This document shows, piece after piece, positions 15,117 through 23,351 of a stretch of DNA of 44,141 bases. Each line of letters opens with the position of its first letter. The stretch's first letter is position 1. Origin of the DNA: an uncultured Lachnospiraceae bacterium (GTDB lineage Bacteria; Bacillota; Clostridia; Lachnospirales; Lachnospiraceae); NCBI GenBank assembly GCA_902797185.1, contig CADBRV010000060.1, positions 1 to 44,141 on the forward strand. The letters are read 5' to 3'. The position numbers and the translations under genes were made by a program. The notes below the pieces were generated by a model. The model ran no database searches. It was not told the DNA's origin and saw nothing but the letters and a program-made list of their open reading frames with translations.

Positions 15117-16433
15117 ATGGCAAAAAAGAACAGGAAGCCGGCAGGACGAGAGGACAAGCGGAGGACTTCTTCCGGACAGGGGCATTCATTGCAGCATAAG
15201 GAAGAGCTCATCCAGCGCAGGAAACGGCGCAAGCGCCATAAAATTGCTGTCATCGTGATTGAAATCATTATCGTGGTGATCCTTCTGGCAGGGCTTTTCC
15301 TGTGGCAGAAATTAAACCAGATCAACCGTACGAAGATTGATGATAAAAGCGTAGGCATCAATGAAGACCTGGATACCGGGAAGGTAAGCGGTTATACCAA
15401 TTTTGCCATCTTCGGGCTGGACAACCGGAGCAACGGGGACTTGGACAGCGGCCTTAGCGACGTGATCATGGTCTGCTCCATTAATAATGACACCGGCGAG
15501 ATCCGGATCCTTTCCGTATACAGGGATACGTATCTTGCTACCGGAGATATCAGTTCCGATGCCAGCTACGAGAAAGCAAATTATGCCTTTTCCACCGGAG
15601 GAGCCAAAAAAGCCCTCTCCATGCTGAACAAAAACCTGGACCTGAACCTTACGGATTATGTGACCGTGGACTTTTACGCGGTTACGGAAGCCATTGACGA
15701 TGTGGGCGGCATCGAGCTGAATATTACTTCCGATGAAATGGATTATATCAATGGGTACATTGATTCGGTATCCGAAGTCACCGGCAAGAAGTCAAACTAC
15801 ATCACCCAAACCGGGGAGCAGCTCTGCGATGGCGTACAGGCCACCGCATACTGCAGGATCCGTTATACTTCCGGAGGGGATTTCACCCGTGCCCAGAGGC
15901 AGAGGACCGTGCTTTCCCAGCTGTTTAAGAAGGTGAAGTCTTCAGACGCGTCTACGTTAAACAGCCTGATTGACGACATGCTCCCGAATATCGAAACCTC
16001 CTTCAGCAACAAGGAGATTTTGTCCCTGGCAACCAATGCCATGAAATACAAGCTGGCGGATACGGCAGGGTTCCCCTTCAAGCTGACAACGGAGACGATT
16101 GGCAGCAAGGGAAGCGTAGACGTGCCCTGTACCTTGGAAAGCAATGTCGAAGAGATGTATTCCTGGCTGTTCGGGGAGGACGATTACGAGCCTTCCAGCA
16201 CGGTGAAGAAGATCAGCGATTACATCGAAAGGACGACCGGAGATACGGAAGAAGACGCGGTGGATTACGGCATCAGTGCTGATAACCTGTCAGAGGAATC
16301 TTCTATCGACAGCAGCACGGACAGCTCCAACAGTACGGACAGTACAGACAGTGCTTCCAGCAGCACAGAGGGCTCCGGAAGCACTTCCAGTACAGGAGGC
16401 AGCGCAGGCAGCGGCGGAAGCGCGGGTATCTGA
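15117..16433 (+). CDS. LytR-CpsA-Psr (LCP) family glycopolymer-peptidoglycan ligase
   Basis: 438 aa. The cytoplasmic N-terminus is strongly basic (residues 1-42, Lys/Arg-rich) and is followed by one membrane helix (about 43-64). The extracellular LCP domain starts at NFAIFGLDNRS and shows the family's signatures: ILSVYRDTYL with the Arg that contacts the pyrophosphate, VDFYAVTEAIDDVGGIEL, and CDGVQATAYCRIRYTSGGDFTRAQRQ. LCP enzymes transfer undecaprenyl-diphosphate-linked polymers onto MurNAc C6 of peptidoglycan. This one is encoded right after the glycosyltransferases, from its own strong promoter, and is the likely attachment enzyme for the polymer of region 1. The last 60 residues are a Ser/Thr/Gly tail that may reach into the wall. 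Confidence 0.93.
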   Translation: MAKKNRKPAGREDKRRTSSGQGHSLQHKEELIQRRKRRKRHKIAVIVIEIIIVVILLAGLFLWQKLNQINRTKIDDKSVGINEDLDTGKVSGYTNFAIFGLDNRSNGDLDSGLSDVIMVCSINNDTGEIRILSVYRDTYLATGDISSDASYEKANYAFSTGGAKKALSMLNKNLDLNLTDYVTVDFYAVTEAIDDVGGIELNITSDEMDYINGYIDSVSEVTGKKSNYITQTGEQLCDGVQATAYCRIRYTSGGDFTRAQRQRTVLSQLFKKVKSSDASTLNSLIDDMLPNIETSFSNKEILSLATNAMKYKLADTAGFPFKLTTETIGSKGSVDVPCTLESNVEEMYSWLFGEDDYEPSSTVKKISDYIERTTGDTEEDAVDYGISADNLSEESSIDSSTDSSNSTDSTDSASSSTEGSGSTSSTGGSAGSGGSAGI

Positions 16434-16482
16434 CAAGTGCAGCGGCTGCGGGATTTCAGATCGGATTCAAAGGACTTAAGAT

Positions 16483-18315
16483 ATGTGTGGTATAGTTGGA
16501 TATATCGGTGATGAGCAGGCGGCCCCGATCCTTTTGGACGGGCTGTCCAAGCTCGAGTACCGGGGATATGATTCCGCCGGGCTTGCCGTCTATGACGGGG
16601 AAAAAATTGAAATTGAAAAGATGCCGGGTCGCCTTAGGGGACTCATCGACATTACCCATGATGGGGAAAAGATGCCCGGCACGGTAGGGATCGGCCATAC
16701 CAGGTGGGCTACCCACGGGGACCCGACGGTGGAGAACGCCCACCCGCAGTACAACAAAGACAAGACCATTGCGGTGGTGCATAACGGGATTATCGAAAAT
16801 TTCCAGAAAATCCGGGAATTTCTGGAAGAAAAGGGTTATCAGTTCCGCTCCGAGACGGATACGGAATGCATCGCACACCTTTTGGACTATTATTATGAAG
16901 GAGACCCTCTGGAAGCGATCGTGAAAACCATGTATCGCTTGGAGGGGTCTTATGCGTTGTGCATCCTCTTTGCCAAACACCCGGACCAGGTTTTTGCCGT
17001 CCGCAAGGACAGCCCCATGGTCATCGGCAGGGGCAAAGAAGGGGAGGGCAATTTCGTCGCTTCCGATGTGCCTGCCATCCTGAAATACACCAGGCAGGTT
17101 TACTACATCGACAATGAAGAGATTGCCGTCCTGTCCAGGGATTCCATCCAGTTCTTCAACCTGGACATGGAGCCTATCCAGAAGGAACTCCATACCATTG
17201 ATTGGGATATGAACGCGGCAGAAAAGGGCGGCTACGAATTCTTCATGATGAAGGAGATCAGCGAGCAGCCCAAGGTGATCCGCAGGACCATCGAGCCCCA
17301 TATCAAGGACAACGAAGTCGTATTTGACGAGCTGAAGATGACAGACGAGGAGCTGGCCAAGCTGGAACGGATCCATATCGCGGCCTGCGGCTCAGCCTAC
17401 CATGTGGGCATGATTGCCAAATATGTCATCGAAGGCATGGCAAGAGTACCGGTAGAAGTGGACCTGGCATCTGAATTCCGTTACCGCAACCCGATTTATT
17501 CGGAAAACGAGATCGTGCTTTTGATCAGCCAGTCCGGGGAGACCGCGGACACGCTGGCAGCTTTAAAGCAAGCCAAGGAGCACGGCATCCTGACCGTGGC
17601 AGTGGTAAATGCCGTAGGCAGTTCCATGACCAGGGAAGCGGACCGCACCATTTATACCGTGGCAGGCCCGGAGATTTCAGTGGCCACCACCAAGGCATAC
17701 AGCGCCCAGCTGGTGATTATGTACCTTCTGGCTATGAAGCTGGCAAGGGTGAAAGGCACGATTTCCACGAAGGAATACCTGGGATACCAGCATGACCTCC
17801 TCCAGCTCCCGCAGCAGGCTGAGATGGTGCTGAACAACCAGACCAGGATCCAGAAATTTGCCAACCGTTATATCGCGGCAAAGGATGTCTTCTTTATCGG
17901 TCGTGGGATTGATTATGCCATCGCTGTAGAAGGCGCGCTCAAATTAAAGGAAATTTCCTACATCCACGCGGAAGCTTACGCAGCCGGTGAATTAAAGCAT
18001 GGCACCATTTCCCTGATTGAAAAAGGGACCTTGGTCAACGCGGTTGTCACCCAGGAAGACCTTTATGAAAAGACCATCAGCAATATCGTAGAAGTCCGCA
18101 GCCGCGGCGCCTTTGTCATGGCGATTACCAACGCGGACCATGCGGATATGGAAAATACCGCTGATTATGTTATATACATTCCGAAGACCAACCCGTATTT
18201 CACAGGGTCTTTGGCCATCCTCCCGCTGCAGCTGTTTGCTTATTATGTATCAGCTGGAAAAGGGTTTGATGTGGACCATCCGAGGAATTTGGCAAAGTCC
18301 GTGACGGTGGAATAA
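16483..18315 (+). CDS. glmS: Glutamine-fructose-6-phosphate aminotransferase (isomerizing)
   Basis: 610 aa, the usual length. It converts fructose-6-phosphate and glutamine to glucosamine-6-phosphate, the first step to UDP-GlcNAc. The N-terminal glutaminase begins MCGIVGYIG, with Cys2 becoming the nucleophile after Met removal, and HTRWATHGDP follows. Two SIS domains bind the sugar phosphate (ACGSAYHVG, SQSGETADTLAAL). The protein ends in the canonical NLAKSVTVE. A ribosome site AAAGGA (16469-16474) lies 8 nt before the ATG. Only 49 bp separate it from the LCP gene, so the glmS ribozyme found upstream of many Firmicutes glmS genes does not fit here. Placement with LCP and rmlD suggests a supply of amino sugar to envelope synthesis. 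Confidence 0.98.
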   Translation: MCGIVGYIGDEQAAPILLDGLSKLEYRGYDSAGLAVYDGEKIEIEKMPGRLRGLIDITHDGEKMPGTVGIGHTRWATHGDPTVENAHPQYNKDKTIAVVHNGIIENFQKIREFLEEKGYQFRSETDTECIAHLLDYYYEGDPLEAIVKTMYRLEGSYALCILFAKHPDQVFAVRKDSPMVIGRGKEGEGNFVASDVPAILKYTRQVYYIDNEEIAVLSRDSIQFFNLDMEPIQKELHTIDWDMNAAEKGGYEFFMMKEISEQPKVIRRTIEPHIKDNEVVFDELKMTDEELAKLERIHIAACGSAYHVGMIAKYVIEGMARVPVEVDLASEFRYRNPIYSENEIVLLISQSGETADTLAALKQAKEHGILTVAVVNAVGSSMTREADRTIYTVAGPEISVATTKAYSAQLVIMYLLAMKLARVKGTISTKEYLGYQHDLLQLPQQAEMVLNNQTRIQKFANRYIAAKDVFFIGRGIDYAIAVEGALKLKEISYIHAEAYAAGELKHGTISLIEKGTLVNAVVTQEDLYEKTISNIVEVRSRGAFVMAITNADHADMENTADYVIYIPKTNPYFTGSLAILPLQLFAYYVSAGKGFDVDHPRNLAKSVTVE

Positions 18316-18424
18316 AAGGATGCTGTAAGCGGAAAAGATAGGTAAATGCCATCCTCTTTCATGTGGGGATGGATGAAACCCCCTTCCCGGGGATAACAGG
18401 AAAGATACGCCAGAGGAACCTTAT

Positions 18425-19291
18425 ATGAAAGTTTTAGTAACTGGGATCGGCGGCCAGCTGGGCCATGATGTGATGAAGCATCTGGACGCGCTGGGCATAG
18501 ACCATATCGGTGCAGATCGGGCAGAATTTGACATTACGGACCAGGCAGCCACGGAAGCTTTTATCCTGGGCTGTATGCCGGATGTCGTAGTGCACTGTTC
18601 TGCTTATACCGCGGTGGACAAGGCAGAAGAAGAAAAACAGAAATGCTTTGAAGTCAATACCGTAGGTACCGAGAATATCGCCAAGGTATGTAAAAAAATC
18701 GACGCAAAGATGATGTACTTTAGTACGGATTACGTTTTCCCGGGGCAGGGGGACCAGTTTTACGAAGTAGATGATGTGACCGGCCCGTTAAGCCAGTATG
18801 GTGCTACCAAGCTGGCAGGGGAGCTTGCCGTAAAACGGTATCTGGAAAAGTACTTCATTGTCCGTATTTCCTGGGTATTCGGCGTAAATGGCCATAATTT
18901 CATCAAGACCATGCTGCGCCTTGGGAAAACGCATGACGAGGTAAGGGTCGTGGATGACCAAATTGGCTCCCCGACTTATACGGATGACTTGTCCGTCCTG
19001 ATCTGCGATATGATACAGACGGAAAAATATGGAACTTATCATGCGACCAATGAGGGCATCTGCTCCTGGGCAGACTTCACCGAAGAAATCTTCCGCCAGG
19101 CCGGCATCGCCAGCTGCCATGTAAAACATGTCACGACGGAAGAATACGGCTTGTCCGCCGCGGTGCGCCCCTTTAATTCCAGGCTTTCCAAAAAGAGCCT
19201 GGACGAGGCCGGCTTCCACCGCCTTCCGGCATGGCAGGATGCCCTCCACAGGTATTTGATTGAATTAGGAGAAATCGAGGAAACAAAATGA
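18425..19291 (+). CDS. rmlD: dTDP-4-dehydrorhamnose reductase
   Basis: 288 aa, typical length. It reduces dTDP-4-keto-L-rhamnose to dTDP-L-rhamnose with NAD(P)H. The Rossmann motif VTGIGGQLG lies at the start, followed by HCSAYTAVDKAEEE (characteristic of RmlD), STDYVFPGQG, and the catalytic YGATK (Tyr125, Lys129). AGAGGA at about 18412 serves as ribosome site. rmlA, rmlB and rmlC are not in the window, so the earlier steps are encoded elsewhere. It supports rhamnose in the polymer made by the upstream glycosyltransferases. The stop overlaps the next start as ATGA. Confidence 0.95.
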   Translation: MKVLVTGIGGQLGHDVMKHLDALGIDHIGADRAEFDITDQAATEAFILGCMPDVVVHCSAYTAVDKAEEEKQKCFEVNTVGTENIAKVCKKIDAKMMYFSTDYVFPGQGDQFYEVDDVTGPLSQYGATKLAGELAVKRYLEKYFIVRISWVFGVNGHNFIKTMLRLGKTHDEVRVVDDQIGSPTYTDDLSVLICDMIQTEKYGTYHATNEGICSWADFTEEIFRQAGIASCHVKHVTTEEYGLSAAVRPFNSRLSKKSLDEAGFHRLPAWQDALHRYLIELGEIEETK

Positions 19292-20766
19292 GAAAAAGAG
19301 GATACAAATATTTTGCGGCCTTCGGATTATCCGCCGCGCTCATTTTCGGATGCAGTTCCCTTGCATTCGCGGATACCAACGGCTATGTGGTGACGAATGG
19401 CGCCACTGCCAATGTGCGTACGCAGCCATCTACGGACAGTGACTCCATTACTTCCCTGTCCAATGGGGAGACCGTACAGATTGTAGGTACCTCCGGGAAC
19501 TGGACCGAGATCCGGATCAACGGCACTACAGGCTATATCCAGAGCAACCTGGTGGCAGAAGGCACGCCGTCCACATCAACCACGTCTACGTCCAGCACTA
19601 CTGGGACGACCGGCACGACCACGTCCTCTACTACCGGAACTACTTCCTCCAGCACGACAGACGGCGCTTCCACTACCAGCACGGATGAGAATTCAGATAC
19701 CTCGGAAGACGGGACGTCTGTTACAGTAGGGACCGCGTCCTATACGCTGACCAGTGATTTTTCCGATGATGACATCCCCAGCGGCTTTACCAAAGTAGAT
19801 GTCACTTACAATGGAAGTACATACAGCGGCGTCCGCAATGAATCTATGGGCATGACGCTGCTTTACCTGGAGAATTCCTCCGGGACCGGCGCTTTCTTTG
19901 TTTATGACCAGGACAGCAGTTCCTTCTCACCGTTTATCCTGGTGGGCGGGGATGAACATTACATCGTCCTGGAAGCGCTGCCGACGGACTTCACGCTTCC
20001 GGAAGGTTATACATCCGCTACGCTGTCTGTAGATTCTACGGGCACCATCGGCGGGATCCAGTCCGAAGATTCGGACGTATCCGATGTCTATTATGTATAT
20101 GCCATGGACAATGACGGTTCAGAAGGCTGGTACCTTTATGACCAGAAGGACAGCTCCTTTGTCCGCGCTTCCGAGCCCCAGGCAGTAACCACGACGGAAA
20201 GCACTGCCGCGACAGCTTCTTCTGATGCTTCCAGCACAGTGGGGGGCAAGCTGACTTCCCTGCTGAAAAAACAGTACAGCCGTGTCATCGCGATCCTGAT
20301 CGGTATCGTAGTCGTCCTTCTGATCATTATCATCAACCTGCTGCTGTGGTACCGCAAGGGCGATGATGCCGAGGAAGAATATGATGACGATTATTACGAT
20401 GATGACGAGGAAGAAGAAATCCCTGTAAAGGCCAAGAAGTCCAGGAAGAGGGCACAGGAAGAAGAGGATGAGGACGAAGAGCCGATCCACTCTGCCGTCA
20501 AAGAAGCCAAAAGGGAAAATTCCCGCGGCCGCAAGGCTGTGCGCCGGGAAGTGGAAGAAGGGTATCCGGAAGACGAAGATTATCTGGATAACGAAGAATA
20601 CCTGGATGATGAGGAAGAGGATGAACCGGTTCCGCGGCCGCAGCCCGCAAGGAAACCTGCGCAGCGCCAGCAGCCGGCAGAGGAAAGCACCGTCCTGGAA
20701 GCACAGGATGAGGACGATGAGGATGAAGACGACGACCTTGACTTCATCGACCTGGATGACCTTTAA
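19288..20766 (+). CDS. SH3-domain transmembrane protein with acidic cytoplasmic tail
   Basis: 492 aa, coupled to rmlD. The order is: signal sequence (YFAAFGLSAALIFGCSSLAFADT); a bacterial SH3 domain at about 30-90 (VVTNGATANVRTQPSTDSDSI, then NWTEIRINGTTGYIQSNLV); a Ser/Thr-only linker (about 92-150); an unassigned globular region (about 150-300); a membrane helix (about 332-355, AILIGIVVVLLIIIINLLLWY); and a 130-residue cytoplasmic tail that is mostly Asp/Glu with some Lys/Arg/Pro. Outside SH3b domains usually bind peptidoglycan, so the protein could relay wall state to the cytoplasm or act as a scaffold for the glycan machinery. No enzyme motif is seen. The LIFGC segment is only a poor lipobox match, so a cleaved or uncleaved signal is preferred. 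Confidence 0.8.
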   Translation: MRKRGYKYFAAFGLSAALIFGCSSLAFADTNGYVVTNGATANVRTQPSTDSDSITSLSNGETVQIVGTSGNWTEIRINGTTGYIQSNLVAEGTPSTSTTSTSSTTGTTGTTTSSTTGTTSSSTTDGASTTSTDENSDTSEDGTSVTVGTASYTLTSDFSDDDIPSGFTKVDVTYNGSTYSGVRNESMGMTLLYLENSSGTGAFFVYDQDSSSFSPFILVGGDEHYIVLEALPTDFTLPEGYTSATLSVDSTGTIGGIQSEDSDVSDVYYVYAMDNDGSEGWYLYDQKDSSFVRASEPQAVTTTESTAATASSDASSTVGGKLTSLLKKQYSRVIAILIGIVVVLLIIIINLLLWYRKGDDAEEEYDDDYYDDDEEEEIPVKAKKSRKRAQEEEDEDEEPIHSAVKEAKRENSRGRKAVRREVEEGYPEDEDYLDNEEYLDDEEEDEPVPRPQPARKPAQRQQPAEESTVLEAQDEDDEDEDDDLDFIDLDDL

Positions 20767-20968
20767 TATCCGGGATTGTCCTCTTTCACAGACAGGCCTG
20801 TGATAGGTACTGCCCCTGGATTTATTAGGAAGAATTTATTTATATGATAAACACCTGGCTCGTAAAAACCGGATTGGTTTTTATGGGCCATATGGTGTTT
20901 AAAGGACTCCAAATCGTCCTTCGGACGAGGCATTGTTTGTATGAAATGTGTTTAATGAAATTGGTTGT
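20767..20968. other. Intergenic region with nested palindrome
   Basis: Contains a small hairpin TCACAG-ACAGGC-CTGTGA (20786-20803), then a 54-bp nested imperfect palindrome (20848-20901), then CGTCC-TTC-GGACG (20915-20927). No convincing promoter or T-tract was seen, but the region separates the SH3 gene from the decoration genes and may hold both. Confidence 0.5.
20848..20901 (+). repeat. 54-bp nested imperfect palindrome
   Basis: The outer arms TAAACACC (20848-20855) and GGTGTTTA (20894-20901) enclose TGGC / GCCA (20856-20859 and 20887-20890). These enclose TAAAAACC / GGTTTTTA (20863-20870 and 20876-20883) around a GGATT loop. In RNA it would be one long stem with small internal loops. No second copy is seen in the window. 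Confidence 0.7.
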
Positions 20969-23206
20969 ATGAGTAAGGCGGAGAAGAGAAAATTATGGAT
21001 TGCGTTTGGCATCACGGCCTGGATCGTTTTGATGTACCTGGTGGTGTTCCCGGCGCGTTTTGAGCAGAATGATGATACGGCAATGGCCCAGATCGCGTAT
21101 GGGGCAAACGGGCAGTATGACGCGCATTTAATTTTTATCAACATTTTAGTGGGATATTTATTAAAGGCGCTGCTGGCACTGGTTCCCACGCTTCCCTGGT
21201 ATACGATTGTACAGTGTACGGTGGTGGCACTTTCCTTCGGGACGATTATCTACCTCATCCTGAAAAGGTTCCACATGCCGGTTTCCCTGGCATTCATCGC
21301 CGTCTTATTATTTTATTTCGGCAGCGACTATTTTTCACTCCTGCAGTTTACCAAGACTGCCGGCATCGCGTCCTTGGCCGGGATGCTGCTTTTGTTTGAC
21401 AGGGCAGCGGCTTATTCCAAGGATGAAAAGATCCGGGAGATTTCCGAGGGGGCGTCCTATGTCCCTGCGGCATCTTCATCAGCCGGCCAGGCAGGAGGCG
21501 CATCAGCTTGCCAGGAAAAGGGTGCAGTTTGCCAGGCAGAAAGCTCGTCAGCCCGTCAGGCAGAAGGCACAGACGGCCAGGCAAAGGGTGCAGCAGCTGT
21601 GATATCCGGCCGGCCATCTGATGCGGAAGACCCGAAAGCGTTACAGGCTTCAGCCAGAGGAAAGAAAAGATTCAAAGCCATCCCATTGATCCTGGGCCTT
21701 GTCCTTGCGTTCACAGGAGCTTTATACCGCTTCAAAGCCTTTGAGATGATCTTGGTCCCGATGTTTGGGATCGGGGTTTATTTTGCGTTAAAGGCCATCA
21801 AAGGGAAAGAAAAGAAGTTCTTCTTCCAGCTGGCCATTCCTTTTGTGATCCTCCTTGCAGCATCTTTTGGCGCCAACGCTTATAATTCCCATATTTACAA
21901 CAGCGATCCCGCATGGGCAGAGTACATGGAGTACAACAACCTGCGATCGGACCTTCTGGACTTTGGTTTCCCGGATTATGACCAGAACAAGGAATTGTAT
22001 GATTCCCTGGGCATATCGGAATACGACCTGAAAGTGTACCAGGACTGGAACTTTGACGACCCGGACCGGTTTACCATTGATACGATGCAGAAGCTGGTGG
22101 ATGCGAAAAAAGCCACTCACCATACTTTCCATCTGGGCGACATCAAACTGTTCTTCACTTATCTGGTTTCCCCGTTCTTAAATTACAGCTTCTTTTCCGC
22201 CATGCTGCTGGTAATCGTCCTGGCATTTTTCTTTTACAGGACGGGCATGCTGTGGCTTTTGCTTTACGAACTTTTCAGCTTCGGCATTATGGAGCTGTAC
22301 CTGTTTGAAAGCGGCAGGTATATGGTGCAGCGGGTGGATGTTTCCCTGGCACTGGCTTTCTTCCTGGTGTTCCTGCTATATGGCTTGGATATCCGTTACC
22401 GTGGGGCGAAGAAGCTGGCGGTCGCAATGTCCATGCTGGTGGCGGTGGTCCCGCCCCTGGTTTCCCTGGAGCTGAAGATCGACCCGAACCAGACCGCGGC
22501 AAAACTGGAGAAAGATTCTTTTGCCACCATGGCTTCGGACAAGGACCATCTGTATTTGTACAGCTCCGGCGCGTTTTCCGAAAATTCGAACAGCATTTGG
22601 ACGATGTACCATTTGGGAGACCGTTCCAACATTGCCTGCCTGGGAGGGTGGACCACCCATTCCTCCATCCGGGAATATGTCCTCCAGAACTACGGTGTCA
22701 CCAATTCTTTCCGGGATATGATCGACCACGACAATGTATATGTGGTGGAATTTGAAAAGAGCAAGGAAGAATTCGCCCGTTACCTGCAGGACCATTATGG
22801 CAAGGATGTCAAGGCTTACCGTGTCAAGACCATCAACGGCACACAGGCTGTTTATGAATTCCGTACGACCCCGCCGGAGGTGGATCAAAGCCGGGTTACG
22901 GAAAATACGGAGGGGCTGCTTACCGATATCACCTATCATAAAGAAAACCAGTCCTATGATGGCACAATATATATGCCGGGCGTCAATTCCTTTGCCTGCA
23001 CCTTATATGCGGGCATTACGGACCCGGATACCGGGAAAGAGGATTACCAGGTTGTCTCACTGGGGATCAATGACAAACAGCCGGACCTGGATAACGGGAA
23101 ATATTCTAATTTTTCCCTGTCCACGAAGAAGATAAAAAAAGGTTCCGTGATCTCCCTGTACCTGGATACAGGAGGGCAGGTTTACAAGGTGCCTTTAGGA
23201 CAGTAG
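20969..23206 (+). CDS. Polytopic membrane protein, GT-C glycosyltransferase-like
   Basis: 745 aa from ATG 20969; a GTG at 20948 in the same frame would add seven residues. About 11-13 membrane helices are seen, then a soluble C-terminal domain (about 500-745). The first outside loop holds FEQNDDTAMAQ, an acidic pair in the position where GT-C enzymes have their DD/ExD catalytic motif, so a polyprenyl-phosphate-sugar-dependent transferase or a polymerase is the best guess. Odd: about residues 160-230 between two helices are an Ala/Ser/Gln/Gly-rich insert with repeating GQA/CQE/RQAEG units. Its neighbours make and flip a lipid-linked sugar, so it may consume one. I do not recognise the exact family; a hypothetical membrane protein is the safe name. 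Confidence 0.6.
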   Translation: MSKAEKRKLWIAFGITAWIVLMYLVVFPARFEQNDDTAMAQIAYGANGQYDAHLIFINILVGYLLKALLALVPTLPWYTIVQCTVVALSFGTIIYLILKRFHMPVSLAFIAVLLFYFGSDYFSLLQFTKTAGIASLAGMLLLFDRAAAYSKDEKIREISEGASYVPAASSSAGQAGGASACQEKGAVCQAESSSARQAEGTDGQAKGAAAVISGRPSDAEDPKALQASARGKKRFKAIPLILGLVLAFTGALYRFKAFEMILVPMFGIGVYFALKAIKGKEKKFFFQLAIPFVILLAASFGANAYNSHIYNSDPAWAEYMEYNNLRSDLLDFGFPDYDQNKELYDSLGISEYDLKVYQDWNFDDPDRFTIDTMQKLVDAKKATHHTFHLGDIKLFFTYLVSPFLNYSFFSAMLLVIVLAFFFYRTGMLWLLLYELFSFGIMELYLFESGRYMVQRVDVSLALAFFLVFLLYGLDIRYRGAKKLAVAMSMLVAVVPPLVSLELKIDPNQTAAKLEKDSFATMASDKDHLYLYSSGAFSENSNSIWTMYHLGDRSNIACLGGWTTHSSIREYVLQNYGVTNSFRDMIDHDNVYVVEFEKSKEEFARYLQDHYGKDVKAYRVKTINGTQAVYEFRTTPPEVDQSRVTENTEGLLTDITYHKENQSYDGTIYMPGVNSFACTLYAGITDPDTGKEDYQVVSLGINDKQPDLDNGKYSNFSLSTKKIKKGSVISLYLDTGGQVYKVPLGQ

Positions 23207-23216
23207 GCGATATAAA

Positions 23217-23244
23217 TTGGACAGTCTTTGGGGGGTGGTATAGA
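23217..23244 (+). promoter_or_regulatory. Candidate promoter before the aminotransferase gene
   Basis: TTGGAC (23217-23222), 16-bp spacer that is G-rich, TATAGA (23239-23244). Both boxes match at four or more positions, and the site lies 11 bp after the preceding stop. It would start the sugar-modification operon. Confidence 0.35.
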
Positions 23245-23351
23245 ATGCCTTGAGGAATATTGTATTTGGCATGGCCTGCCAGAGGATACATTGCCGAATG
23301 GCTTTTATATGGAAGGATCGTTTGAAAGAAAAAGAAATAGAGGAAAATGGC

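Noticed and set aside
16434-16482. glmS ribozyme
   Set aside because: The gap is too short for the ribozyme and no core motif was recognised.
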